NCBI RefSeq assembly: GCF_000685015.1
Contig: NZ_BAYA01000028.1
Span: 1-64,000 of the forward strand
Direction of reading: 5' to 3'
Origin: Paraburkholderia bannensis NBRC 103871
GTDB taxonomy: Bacteria; Pseudomonadota; Gammaproteobacteria; Burkholderiales; Burkholderiaceae
Length of the DNA: 64,000 nt
Translations under genes and position numbers: made by a program
Notes under the pieces: generated by a model
Database searches by the model: none
What the model was told of the DNA's origin: nothing
What the model saw: the letters and a program-made list of their open reading frames with translations, nothing else
In this document: one piece after another, positions 26,841-35,924 of the stretch
Position numbering within the stretch: position 1 is the stretch's first letter
Layout: every line of letters starts with the position of its first letter

Positions 26841-27674
26841 GATGTATGTGTAATTTATTCGCTAGAAAATCGACAATAAAAAAGCACTTCTGCGGCAGAG
26901 CATTTCTAAAAATTGCTCGGTTATCTTGTTTGTGCTAGCTCTAAGCGGAAGTTTGCTTGCGGAAACGAGTGGATAGGAGTAAACGCTCCGCCAGCGGCTG
27001 ACTCCTATTGCGCATCGTGGACAGCACTAGCCTAGGCCACGAGAGGCAGGGTGAGCCTCCTGGACTGCCTTCTCGTCGAACTAATTATCGGCAATAATTG
27101 AGATTTCTATAAGTGTAATGTGGTAATTTTTTTGCATATGCGAAAGGCATCGTATGCGCAAGAACATTAACTTATGAAATAGTGAAAACTCTGCGATTCG
27201 AATGGCGAATCCACTTGAAACGCATAGCCCATGCTGACCGCAGATTTCAAGCTAGTGCGGATGTAATGGTTGGCTAGAGTGTGCATGAGGCTGTGCGGTT
27301 GATTTGCCATCTATGCAAGTCAGTGCAGGTTTGCAGTTTGGAGGGGCGTTCCGGAACTATCTGAAAGTCCCATCGTGAAAACGGGGCGTTGACCGAGCAT
27401 CGACTGATGAGGCTGAAGTTCGCCGTGCCCGGATGAAGTTCCTTTCTCCGAGCAATTCAGGGAGGGAACCTCAACATTTCCCGAATGGCGCAGCCAATCC
27501 GTACGAAGTTTGGCGGTCTGGAAGTACAGGGTGCGTCGCTCTTACTCGGAAAATCTGTGCTTTCGGAAAAGAAGTGCATTCAAAAGCGGCGGGCGTTTTA
27601 GTTATGCATGTTTGACATCCGTTTATACCCTGAGTTGCGCCGTTACAACTGGCGGCGGGTAATACGCGCAACTG
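26841..27674. other. AT-rich, gene-poor stretch
   Basis: No gene with a start signal or family-like sequence. It contains an imperfect hairpin, CGAGAGGCAG (27042-27051) against CTGCCTTCTCG (27067-27077), of unknown role. A 60-codon frame at 27433-27615 has no support. This looks like decayed transferred DNA. Confidence 0.4.
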
Positions 27675-27869
27675 ACGTATAGCCCGATCGCAGTGGCGCT
27701 AGGTAATCAGCAGTACAACAGCGTGTCGGTGCTCGCAGTGCTGATTCAATACGGCGCAAGCCTTAATGCCCGTTGTTCGCAAGGCTTTCCGGTCGTCTCC
27801 TACGTGGTCATGGATAACCACGGCACCGCTCATCGCAGCGATTTCAGGATGAAGACGTTCTTTCTGTAA
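27675..27869 (+). pseudogene. Ankyrin-repeat-like gene fragment
   Basis: The frame reads SPIAVALGNQQYNSVSVLAV, then LIQYGASLNARCSQGFPVVS and YVVMDNHG, which fits one ankyrin repeat (helix, then LIxxGAxxNAR turn) plus part of the next. An in-frame stop at 27660 and the stop at 27867 cut it short, and no start codon with a ribosome binding site precedes it. Read as the remains of a longer ankyrin-repeat protein, a type often found with T6SS or toxin cassettes. Assigned by eye on a short match. Confidence 0.5.
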
Positions 27870-28466
27870 TGTCTAGATTCTACGGGCGAACAGTTCAACG
27901 CCGTGTAGCCGTCCATGAAGCGGTGCAGGGGTGCGCTTATCGCTTGGTCGGTAATACGACGGCCTGCAGAGGCTGTCATTCGGCCGGCGGTCGTTGTTGT
28001 GTAGTTGCATGATCGCTCCCACGATAAGCGGCCTTTCCGTAAAGCACAGTGCAAGGCGAACAGCCGTTCGCCAACTGAACGCTAACATTGACATACTTGC
28101 GCACCCGACAATTGCAGTTACCTTGCTCGCGTGCGCATTGCCCGCGGTGGTTCACACTCAAGCACCCTGGCGACAAAGATCCGGTTTGACCAGGCTCTTG
28201 GCTTCCACAAACCGGTCATTGACAGTGGCACGCGCTTTGACTTTTTTGGATCAATTGCGAACTCACGCGCTTTTCATCTATTCAACGCGCGTTATCAGGC
28301 GAAAAGAGGCACGAAACAACGGAGGTTCTAATACAGCAGCAGCGAGCAGCGCCGCAATTCCCGTCGCAACCGTGACATTTCCAATGCGCGCTTAGCTGGA
28401 TGAACGGATAAACAACGCGCTTCGATACTTAAAAAACCACCAAAGCGCGTCTCGTTTTACGGCGCA
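27870..28466. other. Intergenic stretch, no gene recognised
   Basis: GC rises back toward the genome average. Several overlapping short frames exist on both strands, none convincing. It separates the accessory region from the Hsp70 genes. Confidence 0.4.
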
Positions 28467-31313
28467 TCACCCACCCATCAACTTCAACCCCGCCGGCAAC
28501 GCCTCACCGAACACGCGTCCTGTATCCGCGCTATCCAGCTCCACGACTTCGCGCACCATCTCGATCCACGTTTGCGGCGCGTTCGCGCTTTCCAGCCGCT
28601 TTAGCACGGTTTCGCGCAGCTCGGGCGCGATATCGCGCGAACGGTCGCCCGTCATGCGCGCAATCTGAGCGGCTGCGAACATCGCCGGTTCGACCTTCTT
28701 CCAGTCGAGCGCGAGAATCGCATCGAGCCATCTTCCCGCCACGTCCGGCGGCACGACGCCATGCGCGCTGCCATAGAAGGGCAGACGTGCGCCGATGCGG
28801 CCGACGGCCCACCAGCTCTGGTGATTCTCCGAAGACTTTTGCAGGCGCTGAAGCAGTTGCTCGCCGATCTCGACCTTGGCTGCAGCATCGATCTGCTCCA
28901 GCGAAGCGTAGAGCCGCACCATATCCGCGTGACCGAGCTTCGACGGATCGAACGGCAGCTTGTGCTGCTTCGCGCTAGCGGCTTCCTCCAGCCAGCGCAT
29001 CGCGGCCAGCACCTGCTCCTGCGCTTCGGCGTTCAGGCCACCCGCCGCGCGACGCCACAGCGTCCACCACTCCGACCAGACCTGGCTGTCGTTGACATGC
29101 TGGATGCCGTCGTCAAACAGCATCCACAGCTGCTCGACACGCCATTCGTCGAGCGGATAACCAAACCCCGGCCGCACGCAATAACCGGCGAGGTTCAGCC
29201 ACAGCCGCTCGTGATCGGCAGAACGGCGACGCCGTCCCGCGCGATCCCACAGCGCGCCGAACAGTTCGCGCAGCAGCGGGCTGTCCCAGTTCTGGCGCGC
29301 GCCCAGCGTATGTTCGAGTTGCGCGCGCAGGCGCTTCACTTCCTTGGGATCGACCTTGGCCGACTTCGCGCCGAATACGCGCTCGATCAGTGCAATGGCC
29401 TCGTCGAGCGCGGCATGACGCACGCGCGCACCGGCGTCCGGCCGCGCGTGGTCGTCGCGGCGCAACTGGAATTCGAGCAGCCATTGCTGCGCGGGATCGT
29501 CGGTGGCGATGCAGCGCACCTCCAGCGTGCCGATCTCGGTCAGTTGCGCGGTGAGCTTGACGGGGCGCTCGCGGCCGCCCTTATGGTCGTTATCGTCGCG
29601 ATGGCCCGCGACCACGGTGGCGAGCGGCGGCAGGCGCACGAAATCGCCCGCCTGCGTATTCGACAGGTCGGCGATTTCACCGGCTTTCCAGCGCGTGTCC
29701 GCGACCGTCGAGACCAGGTGGAACTGCACCGGATGGCCCAGACGCAGCGCGAACGTGCGGTCGTCGAGCCGCACTTCGTGGCCTTCTTCGGTGCCGCGCG
29801 GCAGCAGGCAGATGCCGCGTTGCGCAGACTCGCCGCCGTTTGCGTTGTTGTTCGCGCCGCCTTCGTCGAGCACGAGGAAATAGCTGCGCGGCGAGCCGCC
29901 GCCGATGCGCGGCGCGCGGCCCTTGCGCGCGAGCGCGAAGGCGACCGCGCCGCGCGCGACGGCCACGTCGGGATGATCGTTTTGCAGCACCGTGAGCGGC
30001 GCGTCGCGCCACGCGCCCAGCGTGTCGCGCAGGCGCGCAGAGAGCGCGGGCGCATTGAACACGCCGCCGTTGAGCAGCAGCGTATCGGGCACGGGCAGTG
30101 TCCCGGCAGCTTCATCCGCAGGCAGGCCGAGCGCCTCGCGCGACTGCGCCGCGAAGCGTTGCAGGAACGCCGCGATGTGCCGCGTGATCGCCGGATCGGC
30201 GGCATAGGGCAGGCCGAACTCGACGATGGCCGCGCGCGCCCGGCGCGGCAGGTCGCTGGCGTCGCCCGCCGGGAAGAAGCCGTCCACGACGATGCGCGCG
30301 GCTTCCTCGCGCGTGAGCTGCGTGGTGCGCGCGCCGCCGATCAGCTTCGAACCCGCGCCCAGCAGCGTCACGCCCACTGATTCGGGCGCCTCGGCATCGA
30401 GCAACTGTTCCTTCGCGACGCGGCAGCGCTCGACCAGTTGCGACAGGCTCGCGGCAGAAAGCCTGCCGGGCTGGGCTTGCGATCCCGCAAGGCGGCTTTC
30501 CGCCAGGTGCGCGAGCGCGAGATCCATGTTGTCGCCGCCGAGCATCAGGTGGTTGCCCACGCCAATGCGCGTCAGGCGCGGCTCGCCGCTTTCATCGACC
30601 TGCACCTGGATGAGCGTGAGGTCGGTCGTGCCGCCGCCCACGTCGCACACGAGCACAAGGCGCGTGCGCGCGAGTTCGGCCTGCAACGATTCGCGATGAT
30701 GAAACAGCCAGTCATAGAACGCGGCCTGCGGTTCTTCCAGCAGGCGCAGTTTGGGCAGTTGCGCGCGGCGCGCGGCTTCGAGCGTGAGTGCGCGCGCGCC
30801 GTCGTCGAACGAGGCGGGCACGGTGAGCACCACGTCCTGCTGTTCGAGCGGCGCGTGCGGGAAACGGTGGTTCCACGCGGCGCGTACGTGCGCGAGATAG
30901 CTCGCGCTGGCGTCGACGGGGGAGACCTTGCCGACGTCGTCGGGCGCGCCCCAGGGGAGGATCGGCGCGAGCCGGTCAACGGAGGCATGCGAGAGCCAGC
31001 TTTTCGCGCTGGCGACCAGACGTCCCGGCACCTGCGCGCCGAGCGTGCGCGCCATGCGGCCGACTACGACGGCTTGATCGGCGCTGGCGTTAGCGTCCTG
31101 CTGCGCGGGCCACGGCAATTGCAGCGCGCCCGCGGGCAGCTCGCCAGGCGCTGCGTGATAGCGCGCCGACGGCAGCAGCGGCTGCGCGCCGATTTCGCCG
31201 GGCGCGGTCAGCTGCTCGATATCGAATACGCGGATTTCGTCGCCGCCCGCTTCGGCGTAGGCGACGACCGTATTGCTCGTTCCCAGGTCGATACCGACGA
31301 CGTATGGCTTCAT
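28467..31313 (-). CDS. Hsp70-family protein with C-terminal DUF3731 region
   Basis: About 948 residues, half as long again as DnaK. The N-terminal ATPase has phosphate-1 VVGIDLGTSNTVVAYAE, phosphate-2 VCDVGGGTTDLTL and the adenosine-site LLNGGVFNAPAL. After about residue 600 the usual substrate-binding domain is replaced by an Arg/Trp-rich helical part (LWLNLAGYCVRPGFGYPLDE, WWAVGRIGARLPFYG) that I take to be DUF3731. It is the last gene of a DUF2760 - Hsp70 - Hsp70 set, 131 bp after the second Hsp70. The start may be ATG 31313 or TTG 31322; neither has a good ribosome binding site. It is not the housekeeping DnaK. Client or partner unknown. Confidence 0.9.
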   Translation of the reverse strand: MKPYVVGIDLGTSNTVVAYAEAGGDEIRVFDIEQLTAPGEIGAQPLLPSARYHAAPGELPAGALQLPWPAQQDANASADQAVVVGRMARTLGAQVPGRLVASAKSWLSHASVDRLAPILPWGAPDDVGKVSPVDASASYLAHVRAAWNHRFPHAPLEQQDVVLTVPASFDDGARALTLEAARRAQLPKLRLLEEPQAAFYDWLFHHRESLQAELARTRLVLVCDVGGGTTDLTLIQVQVDESGEPRLTRIGVGNHLMLGGDNMDLALAHLAESRLAGSQAQPGRLSAASLSQLVERCRVAKEQLLDAEAPESVGVTLLGAGSKLIGGARTTQLTREEAARIVVDGFFPAGDASDLPRRARAAIVEFGLPYAADPAITRHIAAFLQRFAAQSREALGLPADEAAGTLPVPDTLLLNGGVFNAPALSARLRDTLGAWRDAPLTVLQNDHPDVAVARGAVAFALARKGRAPRIGGGSPRSYFLVLDEGGANNNANGGESAQRGICLLPRGTEEGHEVRLDDRTFALRLGHPVQFHLVSTVADTRWKAGEIADLSNTQAGDFVRLPPLATVVAGHRDDNDHKGGRERPVKLTAQLTEIGTLEVRCIATDDPAQQWLLEFQLRRDDHARPDAGARVRHAALDEAIALIERVFGAKSAKVDPKEVKRLRAQLEHTLGARQNWDSPLLRELFGALWDRAGRRRRSADHERLWLNLAGYCVRPGFGYPLDEWRVEQLWMLFDDGIQHVNDSQVWSEWWTLWRRAAGGLNAEAQEQVLAAMRWLEEAASAKQHKLPFDPSKLGHADMVRLYASLEQIDAAAKVEIGEQLLQRLQKSSENHQSWWAVGRIGARLPFYGSAHGVVPPDVAGRWLDAILALDWKKVEPAMFAAAQIARMTGDRSRDIAPELRETVLKRLESANAPQTWIEMVREVVELDSADTGRVFGEALPAGLKLMGG

Positions 31314-31452
31314 CGCGCTCAATTGCTGACTCGGTTGGCGGTTGGATGGACGTGGCTCGTGCGCCGCCGGTACTTCCCCCGTGGCGGCGCATGAGCGGGA
31401 GGCGCTTGAAGCGTGTCAAGCGCCTCGGGTACCTCAGTTGCCTCAGGTTGCC

Positions 31453-33297
31453 TTAGGCGCTCGCGCCGCCGCGCACGTCGAATTCGACCTTCCAGCGCTC
31501 GTGGCTGCCGGACGGCACGGCTTCGAGTTCCAGCGTGCCTGCTTCGGTCACGCGCGCGTGCAGCTTGACCGGCACGATCTCGCCGGGCGTGCGGCCTTCG
31601 GTGGGCAGCGTCGCCTGGATCTCTTCGAGTTCCTGCAGCTCGTCCGCCGACCAGTAATCGAGCATCGTGCCGACCTGATCCTGACGGCGCACCGACGACC
31701 CGAAGAAGCGGAAATGCACCGGCTCGCCGACCACGAGGCCGAATTCCTGCGCGGGCAGCGGCGCATCCGTGCCTTCTTCCATGCCGAACGGCGCGACGCA
31801 CAGCGCCGACACCGGCGGCTCCAGACCCGGCACCGCGGGCATGGCCGACTCGACCGCGACGTAATACGCGCGCGCCGTGCCGCCGCGAATGCGCACGCCC
31901 TTGCCTTGCTTCACGTAGCCGTAATAGGCCGCGCCGCGCGCCACCGCGAGGTCGAGATCCGCGCCGCCGAGCAGTCGCGCGGCGGGCGCACCTTCGCCAG
32001 CCAGCCAGCCGTTGACGATGTCGAGCACGCGGCCCGCGAGCAGTTCCGACTTGAACACGCCGCCGTTGAACAGCACGGCGGTGGGGTGCAGGAAGCTCGC
32101 GCCTTCGGCGGGTGCGCCGAAGCCTTCGACTTCCGCGAGCGCCGCGACCTGGCGGCCAAGGAAGGCCGCAAGATGGCGCGTGACGCCCGCATCCTGCGCG
32201 TAGGGCAGGCCAAGCTGCGTGAGGCCGACGCGGGTACGCACGGCCGGACGCGCGGCGGCGTCCACCTGCGGGAAGAAGCCGTCCAGGATGATCTGCGTGA
32301 GTTCCGCGCGCGTGAGTTCGGTGCGGATCGACCCGCCGATCAGCTTCGAGCCGCGGCTGGGCACCACGAGCGGCACGGCGTCCACGCTCGCATCGGTCAG
32401 CAGCGTTTCCTTGGCCGAGCGGCACGCGTAGGTGAGCGCGCGCAGTTGCCACGGATCGGCCTGGGTGCCTTGCGCTGCGAGCTTGCGCGCGACCACGTGA
32501 GCGAGCGCCAGATCCATGTTGTCGCCGCCGAGCAGGATGTGCTCGCCCACGGCCACGCGATGCAGTTCGAGATTGCCTTCGCGCTCGACCACGGCGATCA
32601 GCGAAAGGTCGGTCGTGCCGCCGCCGACGTCCACCACGAGGATGATGTCGCCGACCTTCACGTCCTTGCGCCAGCCGCCGCCGCTCTTCTGGATCCAGCT
32701 ATAGAGCGCGGCCTGCGGTTCTTCCAGCAGCGTCATGCGCGAGTAGCCCGCGGCCTGGGCGGCTTCGGCGGTCAGCTCACGCGCGGCCGGATCGAACGAG
32801 GCCGGAATCGTCACGGTGATGTCCTGCTCGACGAACGGCGCGTCCGGCACGGCCTGGTCCCACGCCTCGCGCAGGTGCGTGAGGTAGCGGATCGACGCTT
32901 CGAGCGGCGACACGCGCGCGACTTCGGGCGGCGCGTCGTTCGGCAGGATCGCCGCGCGGCGATCGACGCCCGGGTGGCACAGCCAGGACTTCGCGCTCGA
33001 CACGAGGCGGATCGGCGTGCCCGCGCCACGGCTGCGCGCCATCTCGCCCACGGCGTACTCGCGCGTGGCCGTCCAGGGCAGCGTCAGGTCGCCGGGCGTG
33101 AGCTCGCCCGCGTTGGGCAGGTAGAGGAACGAGGGCAGCAGTTCGGGCGATTCGATCGCGCCGGGCGCCGTGAGCTGCGTGATGGGCAGCACGTCCTGGA
33201 TGGCTTTCTCGCCGTCACTGGCGGTGAGATCGACATACGAGAGGGCGCAGTGGGTCGTACCAAGGTCGATGCCGATGGAATAACGGGCTTCGCTCAC
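31453..33297 (-). CDS. Hsp70-family protein (second of pair)
   Basis: A 614-residue Hsp70-type ATPase. It has phosphate-1 SIGIDLGTTHCALSYVD, phosphate-2 VVDVGGGTTDLSLIAV and VLFNGGVFKSELL in the adenosine region. The region after about residue 480 is a short beta-rich tail (VHFRFFGSSVRRQDQVG, ending KVEFDVRGG) rather than a full DnaK substrate domain with helical lid. Its start overlaps the DUF2760 stop (ATGA at 33294-33297), so the two are translationally coupled. It shares the layout LPITQLTAPGAIESPELLPS near residue 40 with its downstream paralogue (IEQLTAPGEIGAQPLLPS), so the pair arose by duplication. No J-protein or nucleotide exchange factor is nearby. Confidence 0.92.
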   Translation of the reverse strand: MSEARYSIGIDLGTTHCALSYVDLTASDGEKAIQDVLPITQLTAPGAIESPELLPSFLYLPNAGELTPGDLTLPWTATREYAVGEMARSRGAGTPIRLVSSAKSWLCHPGVDRRAAILPNDAPPEVARVSPLEASIRYLTHLREAWDQAVPDAPFVEQDITVTIPASFDPAARELTAEAAQAAGYSRMTLLEEPQAALYSWIQKSGGGWRKDVKVGDIILVVDVGGGTTDLSLIAVVEREGNLELHRVAVGEHILLGGDNMDLALAHVVARKLAAQGTQADPWQLRALTYACRSAKETLLTDASVDAVPLVVPSRGSKLIGGSIRTELTRAELTQIILDGFFPQVDAAARPAVRTRVGLTQLGLPYAQDAGVTRHLAAFLGRQVAALAEVEGFGAPAEGASFLHPTAVLFNGGVFKSELLAGRVLDIVNGWLAGEGAPAARLLGGADLDLAVARGAAYYGYVKQGKGVRIRGGTARAYYVAVESAMPAVPGLEPPVSALCVAPFGMEEGTDAPLPAQEFGLVVGEPVHFRFFGSSVRRQDQVGTMLDYWSADELQELEEIQATLPTEGRTPGEIVPVKLHARVTEAGTLELEAVPSGSHERWKVEFDVRGGASA

Positions 33298-33926
33298 AGT
33301 TCCACCTCCGCCGGGGCGAGAACCTTGGCGTCATGCGACTTGACGAGCTTCGGCAGCTTGACGTCCTCGACGCGCCAGCCACGATGGCTGATCGTGCCGT
33401 TGAACGGCGCGGCGCCGACCACGTTGCCGGTCAGGCGGATCGCCGTGGCGTCGAAGCCTTCGGCGATGGTCACGCGGCTGCCTTCGGCTTCCGTGCGCAC
33501 CGGGCGGATCGTGAAGTGCTCGCGCAGCGTCGCGCGGCAGCCTTCGTGGACGAGGCGTGCGGCCGCGCCGATGTCGGCGTCCGCGTAGCCCGCGATGTCT
33601 TCTTCGACGAAATCGACGAAGCGCGCGTTGCGCTGAAGCAGGCCGAGCAGCTGCAGCGCCGATTGCGGGCTGGCTTCCTCGATGACGGCAGCGGGGGCCA
33701 CCGGCGCGACGGGTTTAACCGGCGCCACGGGTGCAACAGGGGCGGGCTGCGGCGCGACAGGCGCGGCGACGGGGGCTGCTACCGGTGCGGAAACAGGCGC
33801 ATCAAAGGTCTCGCCGTTGCGCAGGCGGCGCACGCCGGCGGCCAGTTCGGCATTGCCGAGGATGGCGAAAAACGATCCGAAGGCCAGCGCGAGGCGGCCT
33901 GCGAATGAAATCTTGGTTTCGGTCAT
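33294..33926 (-). CDS. DUF2760 domain protein
   Basis: A 210-residue protein. A hydrophobic N-terminal segment (LALAFGSFFAILGNAELAAG, about residues 10-29) could be a membrane helix. It is followed by a Pro/Ala/Val low-complexity linker (repeats of APVAP) and the DUF2760 domain from about residue 85 (LQLLGLLQRNARFVDFVEED onward). It is the first gene of the set and overlaps the first Hsp70 gene by ATGA. DUF2760 is nearly always found with such Hsp70 pairs, so it is probably a partner or membrane anchor of the chaperones. Function otherwise unknown. Confidence 0.9.
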   Translation of the reverse strand: MTETKISFAGRLALAFGSFFAILGNAELAAGVRRLRNGETFDAPVSAPVAAPVAAPVAPQPAPVAPVAPVKPVAPVAPAAVIEEASPQSALQLLGLLQRNARFVDFVEEDIAGYADADIGAAARLVHEGCRATLREHFTIRPVRTEAEGSRVTIAEGFDATAIRLTGNVVGAAPFNGTISHRGWRVEDVKLPKLVKSHDAKVLAPAEVEL

Positions 33927-34030
33927 TAAAGCTACTCCAGTGGTCTCGCGCGCGGTCTACCCGTGCAGGCGAGGCCCGGATGATACGTCCTCGGGCGGCG
34001 TCTGCTAAGGGTGGGGGCCAAACCGGCAGG

Positions 34031-34053
34031 AAAAAATGAGCCCGCACGGGCTC
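34031..34053 (-). terminator. Intrinsic terminator downstream of the aryl-polyene-like operon
   Basis: GAGCCC (34038-34043) and GGGCTC (34048-34053) form a stem with a GCAC loop, followed on the - strand by A then six T. It lies about 170 bp past the stop of the small secreted protein gene and would end that operon before the DUF2760 gene. Confidence 0.7.
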
Positions 34054-34188
34054 GAAAACCCGTATTTTGCCTTGTTGTGGGCGCGAGACGGGCAAATTGG
34101 CCGTCCGGCAGAGGGATTCGGGCCCGCAAAGCCGCCTGGCGGCGGGTTCGGCGGGCCGATTTTTGTGGGATTGCTGCGCTTGATGCGC

Positions 34189-34219
34189 CTGAAGCGGCGG
34201 CGCACGGCCGCCGCTTCAG
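34189..34219 (-). terminator. Long GC-rich hairpin just after the operon's last stop codon
   Basis: CTGAAGCGGCGGC (34189-34201), loop GCACG, GCCGCCGCTTCAG (34207-34219): a perfect 13-bp stem 3 bp past the stop at 34223. There is no U-tract directly after it, so it may stabilise the mRNA 3' end or assist the terminator at 34031. Confidence 0.55.
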
Positions 34220-34222
34220 CGT

Positions 34223-34525
34223 TCACGCGTCGTCGTCGTGCGCGTCTTCTTTGGCGCCGTCCTTGTGGAACACGCGCTTGGTCGTGCGCTTGGTGGCCTC
34301 CCAGCCTTCGCGCGACGTGTGCGCGATGCCGTGGCCGACCGTCCTGGCCGCATTCGCGGTCGCATGGCCGAAGTCGCGCGCGGCCTCGCCGGTCTTGTGG
34401 GCGGCCTCTTTCGAGTCGTGCTTGATGTCCTCTTTCACTTCATGCAGATCGGCGTGTGCGGCCGAACTGGCGAGGCCAAGCAGCAGCGCGGCCAGCGCAT
34501 ACGAACTAAGCGAACGTTTTTTCAT
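34223..34525 (-). CDS. Small secreted protein at the end of the aryl-polyene-like operon
   Basis: A 100-residue protein with a signal peptide (MKKRSLSSYALAALLLGL, cleavage after AHA). The mature part is a highly charged, His- and Lys-rich amphipathic helix (HEVKEDIKHDSKEAAHKTG, then TANAARTVGHGIAHTSREGW) resembling small periplasmic helical proteins. Its ATG overlaps the dehydratase stop (ATGA at 34522-34525), so it is translated with the cluster although I know of no aryl-polyene role for such a protein. Function unknown. Confidence 0.8.
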   Translation of the reverse strand: MKKRSLSSYALAALLLGLASSAAHADLHEVKEDIKHDSKEAAHKTGEAARDFGHATANAARTVGHGIAHTSREGWEATKRTTKRVFHKDGAKEDAHDDDA

Positions 34526-35055
34526 GATGGTTCTCCCTTGATGGTGGCTGGGGCGCCGCCGCCGGGCAGCCGCCCCGATGCGTCGAGCATCACGGCGGCG
34601 CGGCCCGCGAGCAGCGTCTGCGCGCCGCAGCGCACGGTGAAGGCGTAGAGCACGCTGGTGCCGTCGCCGCTCAGGCGTTCGGCTTCGATGGTCAATGGCC
34701 CGGGAAGGGTGTCGAGGCGCGCGACGTGGGCTTCGACGCCGCGCACGCTGGCGAGAAAGCCCACGCGCGGGCGACTTTCTGCAACGCCTTCACCGCCGTC
34801 ACCGCCGCAGGCGCCGACCAGCGCGCCATGCACGGCCATGGCCTGCGCCGCGTATTCGATGCCGCACGCCGCAGCAAGCCGCCCGCGCGAGTGCAGCGGA
34901 TTGTGCGCATCGCGATGGCTCGTCGCCGTGCACCGGATGCGCGTGTCGTCCCAGGCCTCGACGCCGTCGAGCAGGCACATCGCGCCGCTGTGCGGAATGT
35001 GCGCCTCGATCCACGCGTGATCGAGCGTCACGGCGTTCAACGGGGCGGCGCTCAC
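34522..35055 (-). CDS. Hotdog-fold dehydratase of the aryl-polyene-like cluster (ApeP type)
   Basis: A 177-residue hotdog protein. WIEAHIPHSGAMCLLDGV and the long helix block GIEYAAQAMAVHGALVG match the 3-hydroxyacyl-ACP dehydratases of aryl polyene clusters. It would remove water from the 3-hydroxyacyl-ACP to give the conjugated double bond in each extension round. The start is GTG 35055, which overlaps the stop of the KS-like gene (GTGA); the frame extends far upstream only because of high GC. The stop overlaps the small secreted protein gene. Confidence 0.85.
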   Translation of the reverse strand: MSAAPLNAVTLDHAWIEAHIPHSGAMCLLDGVEAWDDTRIRCTATSHRDAHNPLHSRGRLAAACGIEYAAQAMAVHGALVGACGGDGGEGVAESRPRVGFLASVRGVEAHVARLDTLPGPLTIEAERLSGDGTSVLYAFTVRCGAQTLLAGRAAVMLDASGRLPGGGAPATIKGEPS

Positions 35056-35897
35056 GGCGCGGGCTCCGTCGGGGTCGGCGCGGGCGTCGGCGGAAAGCTC
35101 AGGTCGATGCGCACGCGCGTTTCCGGCAGATAGTCGATCACCAGGCTCGCCGCGCGGCGCTGCGCGATCGCTTCGAGCAGCGGCAGCACGCGCGCGGCCG
35201 GATTGCCCGCGCGCAGGGCTTCGAGTTCGGGCGATGCGAGCTGCGTGGCGGGCGCGTCCGTCAATTGCGCCTCGATATGAGCGAGGCCGGGCCGCGACTG
35301 GGCATCGCCGTGCGCCAGCGGCGCAAGCACGAGCGCCACGCCGAACGCATCGGCGATAGGGCGCACCGCGTGCAGCGGTTCCGGATAGTCGGCGTCGTAG
35401 GCGATCAGCAGGCTCGGCACGCCGTCGACGGCGACCTGGCACAAGCTTTCCAGCAGGCCCGCCGCGAAGCTCGCGTCGTAGGCGCAGAGCACGTTCGAGG
35501 TGGCCCGCGCCTGCGCCGCGATGCTCCAGTAGCCGGCGGGCGCGTTGTGCACGGAGTTGTGAAAGCGCGTGGGCGAAAGCTGGCGGTCTTCGCCCGCGAG
35601 CGTTTCGCAGATCGCGTGGCAATTCTGGCCGTCGCCGCCCGAGGCCGCGAACACGGTTGCGAGCGTGGTCGCGTCGCGGCCGCTCGCTGCCACGGCTTCG
35701 TGGCCCACGGCCAGCGCAGTGCGCACGACGGGGCCGGTGCGGCGGCGCTCGGCGGAAGGCAGCGAGGCGGGTTGTGGCAGCGCCGTGCGCGCGCTCTCGT
35801 AGGGCGCGCGTCCCGCGAGCACGTCGGCGGCGTGAGGCCAGTCGGGCAGGCCCGGGCCGATCAGGCCGATGCTTTCGATGCAGGCGTTCAGTTTCAT
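35052..35897 (-). CDS. Ketosynthase-like chain-length-factor protein (Ketoacyl-synt_2 type)
   Basis: A 281-residue protein matching the beta-ketoacyl synthase-like family (PF13723 type) of aryl polyene clusters. NSVHNAPAGYWSIAAQA and SFAAGLLESLCQVAVDG are the conserved blocks. Where a true ketosynthase has the nucleophile in ACSSGA, this reads AYDASFA, so it should not condense by itself. Such proteins are expected to pair with the active ketosynthase, encoded just upstream, and set chain length. Start ATG 35897 chosen; an in-frame GTG at 35912 is possible. 27 bp separate it from the ketosynthase stop. Confidence 0.82.
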   Translation of the reverse strand: MKLNACIESIGLIGPGLPDWPHAADVLAGRAPYESARTALPQPASLPSAERRRTGPVVRTALAVGHEAVAASGRDATTLATVFAASGGDGQNCHAICETLAGEDRQLSPTRFHNSVHNAPAGYWSIAAQARATSNVLCAYDASFAAGLLESLCQVAVDGVPSLLIAYDADYPEPLHAVRPIADAFGVALVLAPLAHGDAQSRPGLAHIEAQLTDAPATQLASPELEALRAGNPAARVLPLLEAIAQRRAASLVIDYLPETRVRIDLSFPPTPAPTPTEPAP

Positions 35898-35924
35898 TGC
35901 AGTGTCGTCCACATGAAGCAGGTT

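Noticed and set aside
27042..27077. Hairpin as a tRNA or known small RNA
   Set aside because: Only a single imperfect stem; no T-loop or acceptor pattern and no promoter or U-tract.
28761..33588. Long + strand frames opposite the two Hsp70 genes
   Set aside because: No family-like sequence; the - strand Hsp70 motifs explain the region.
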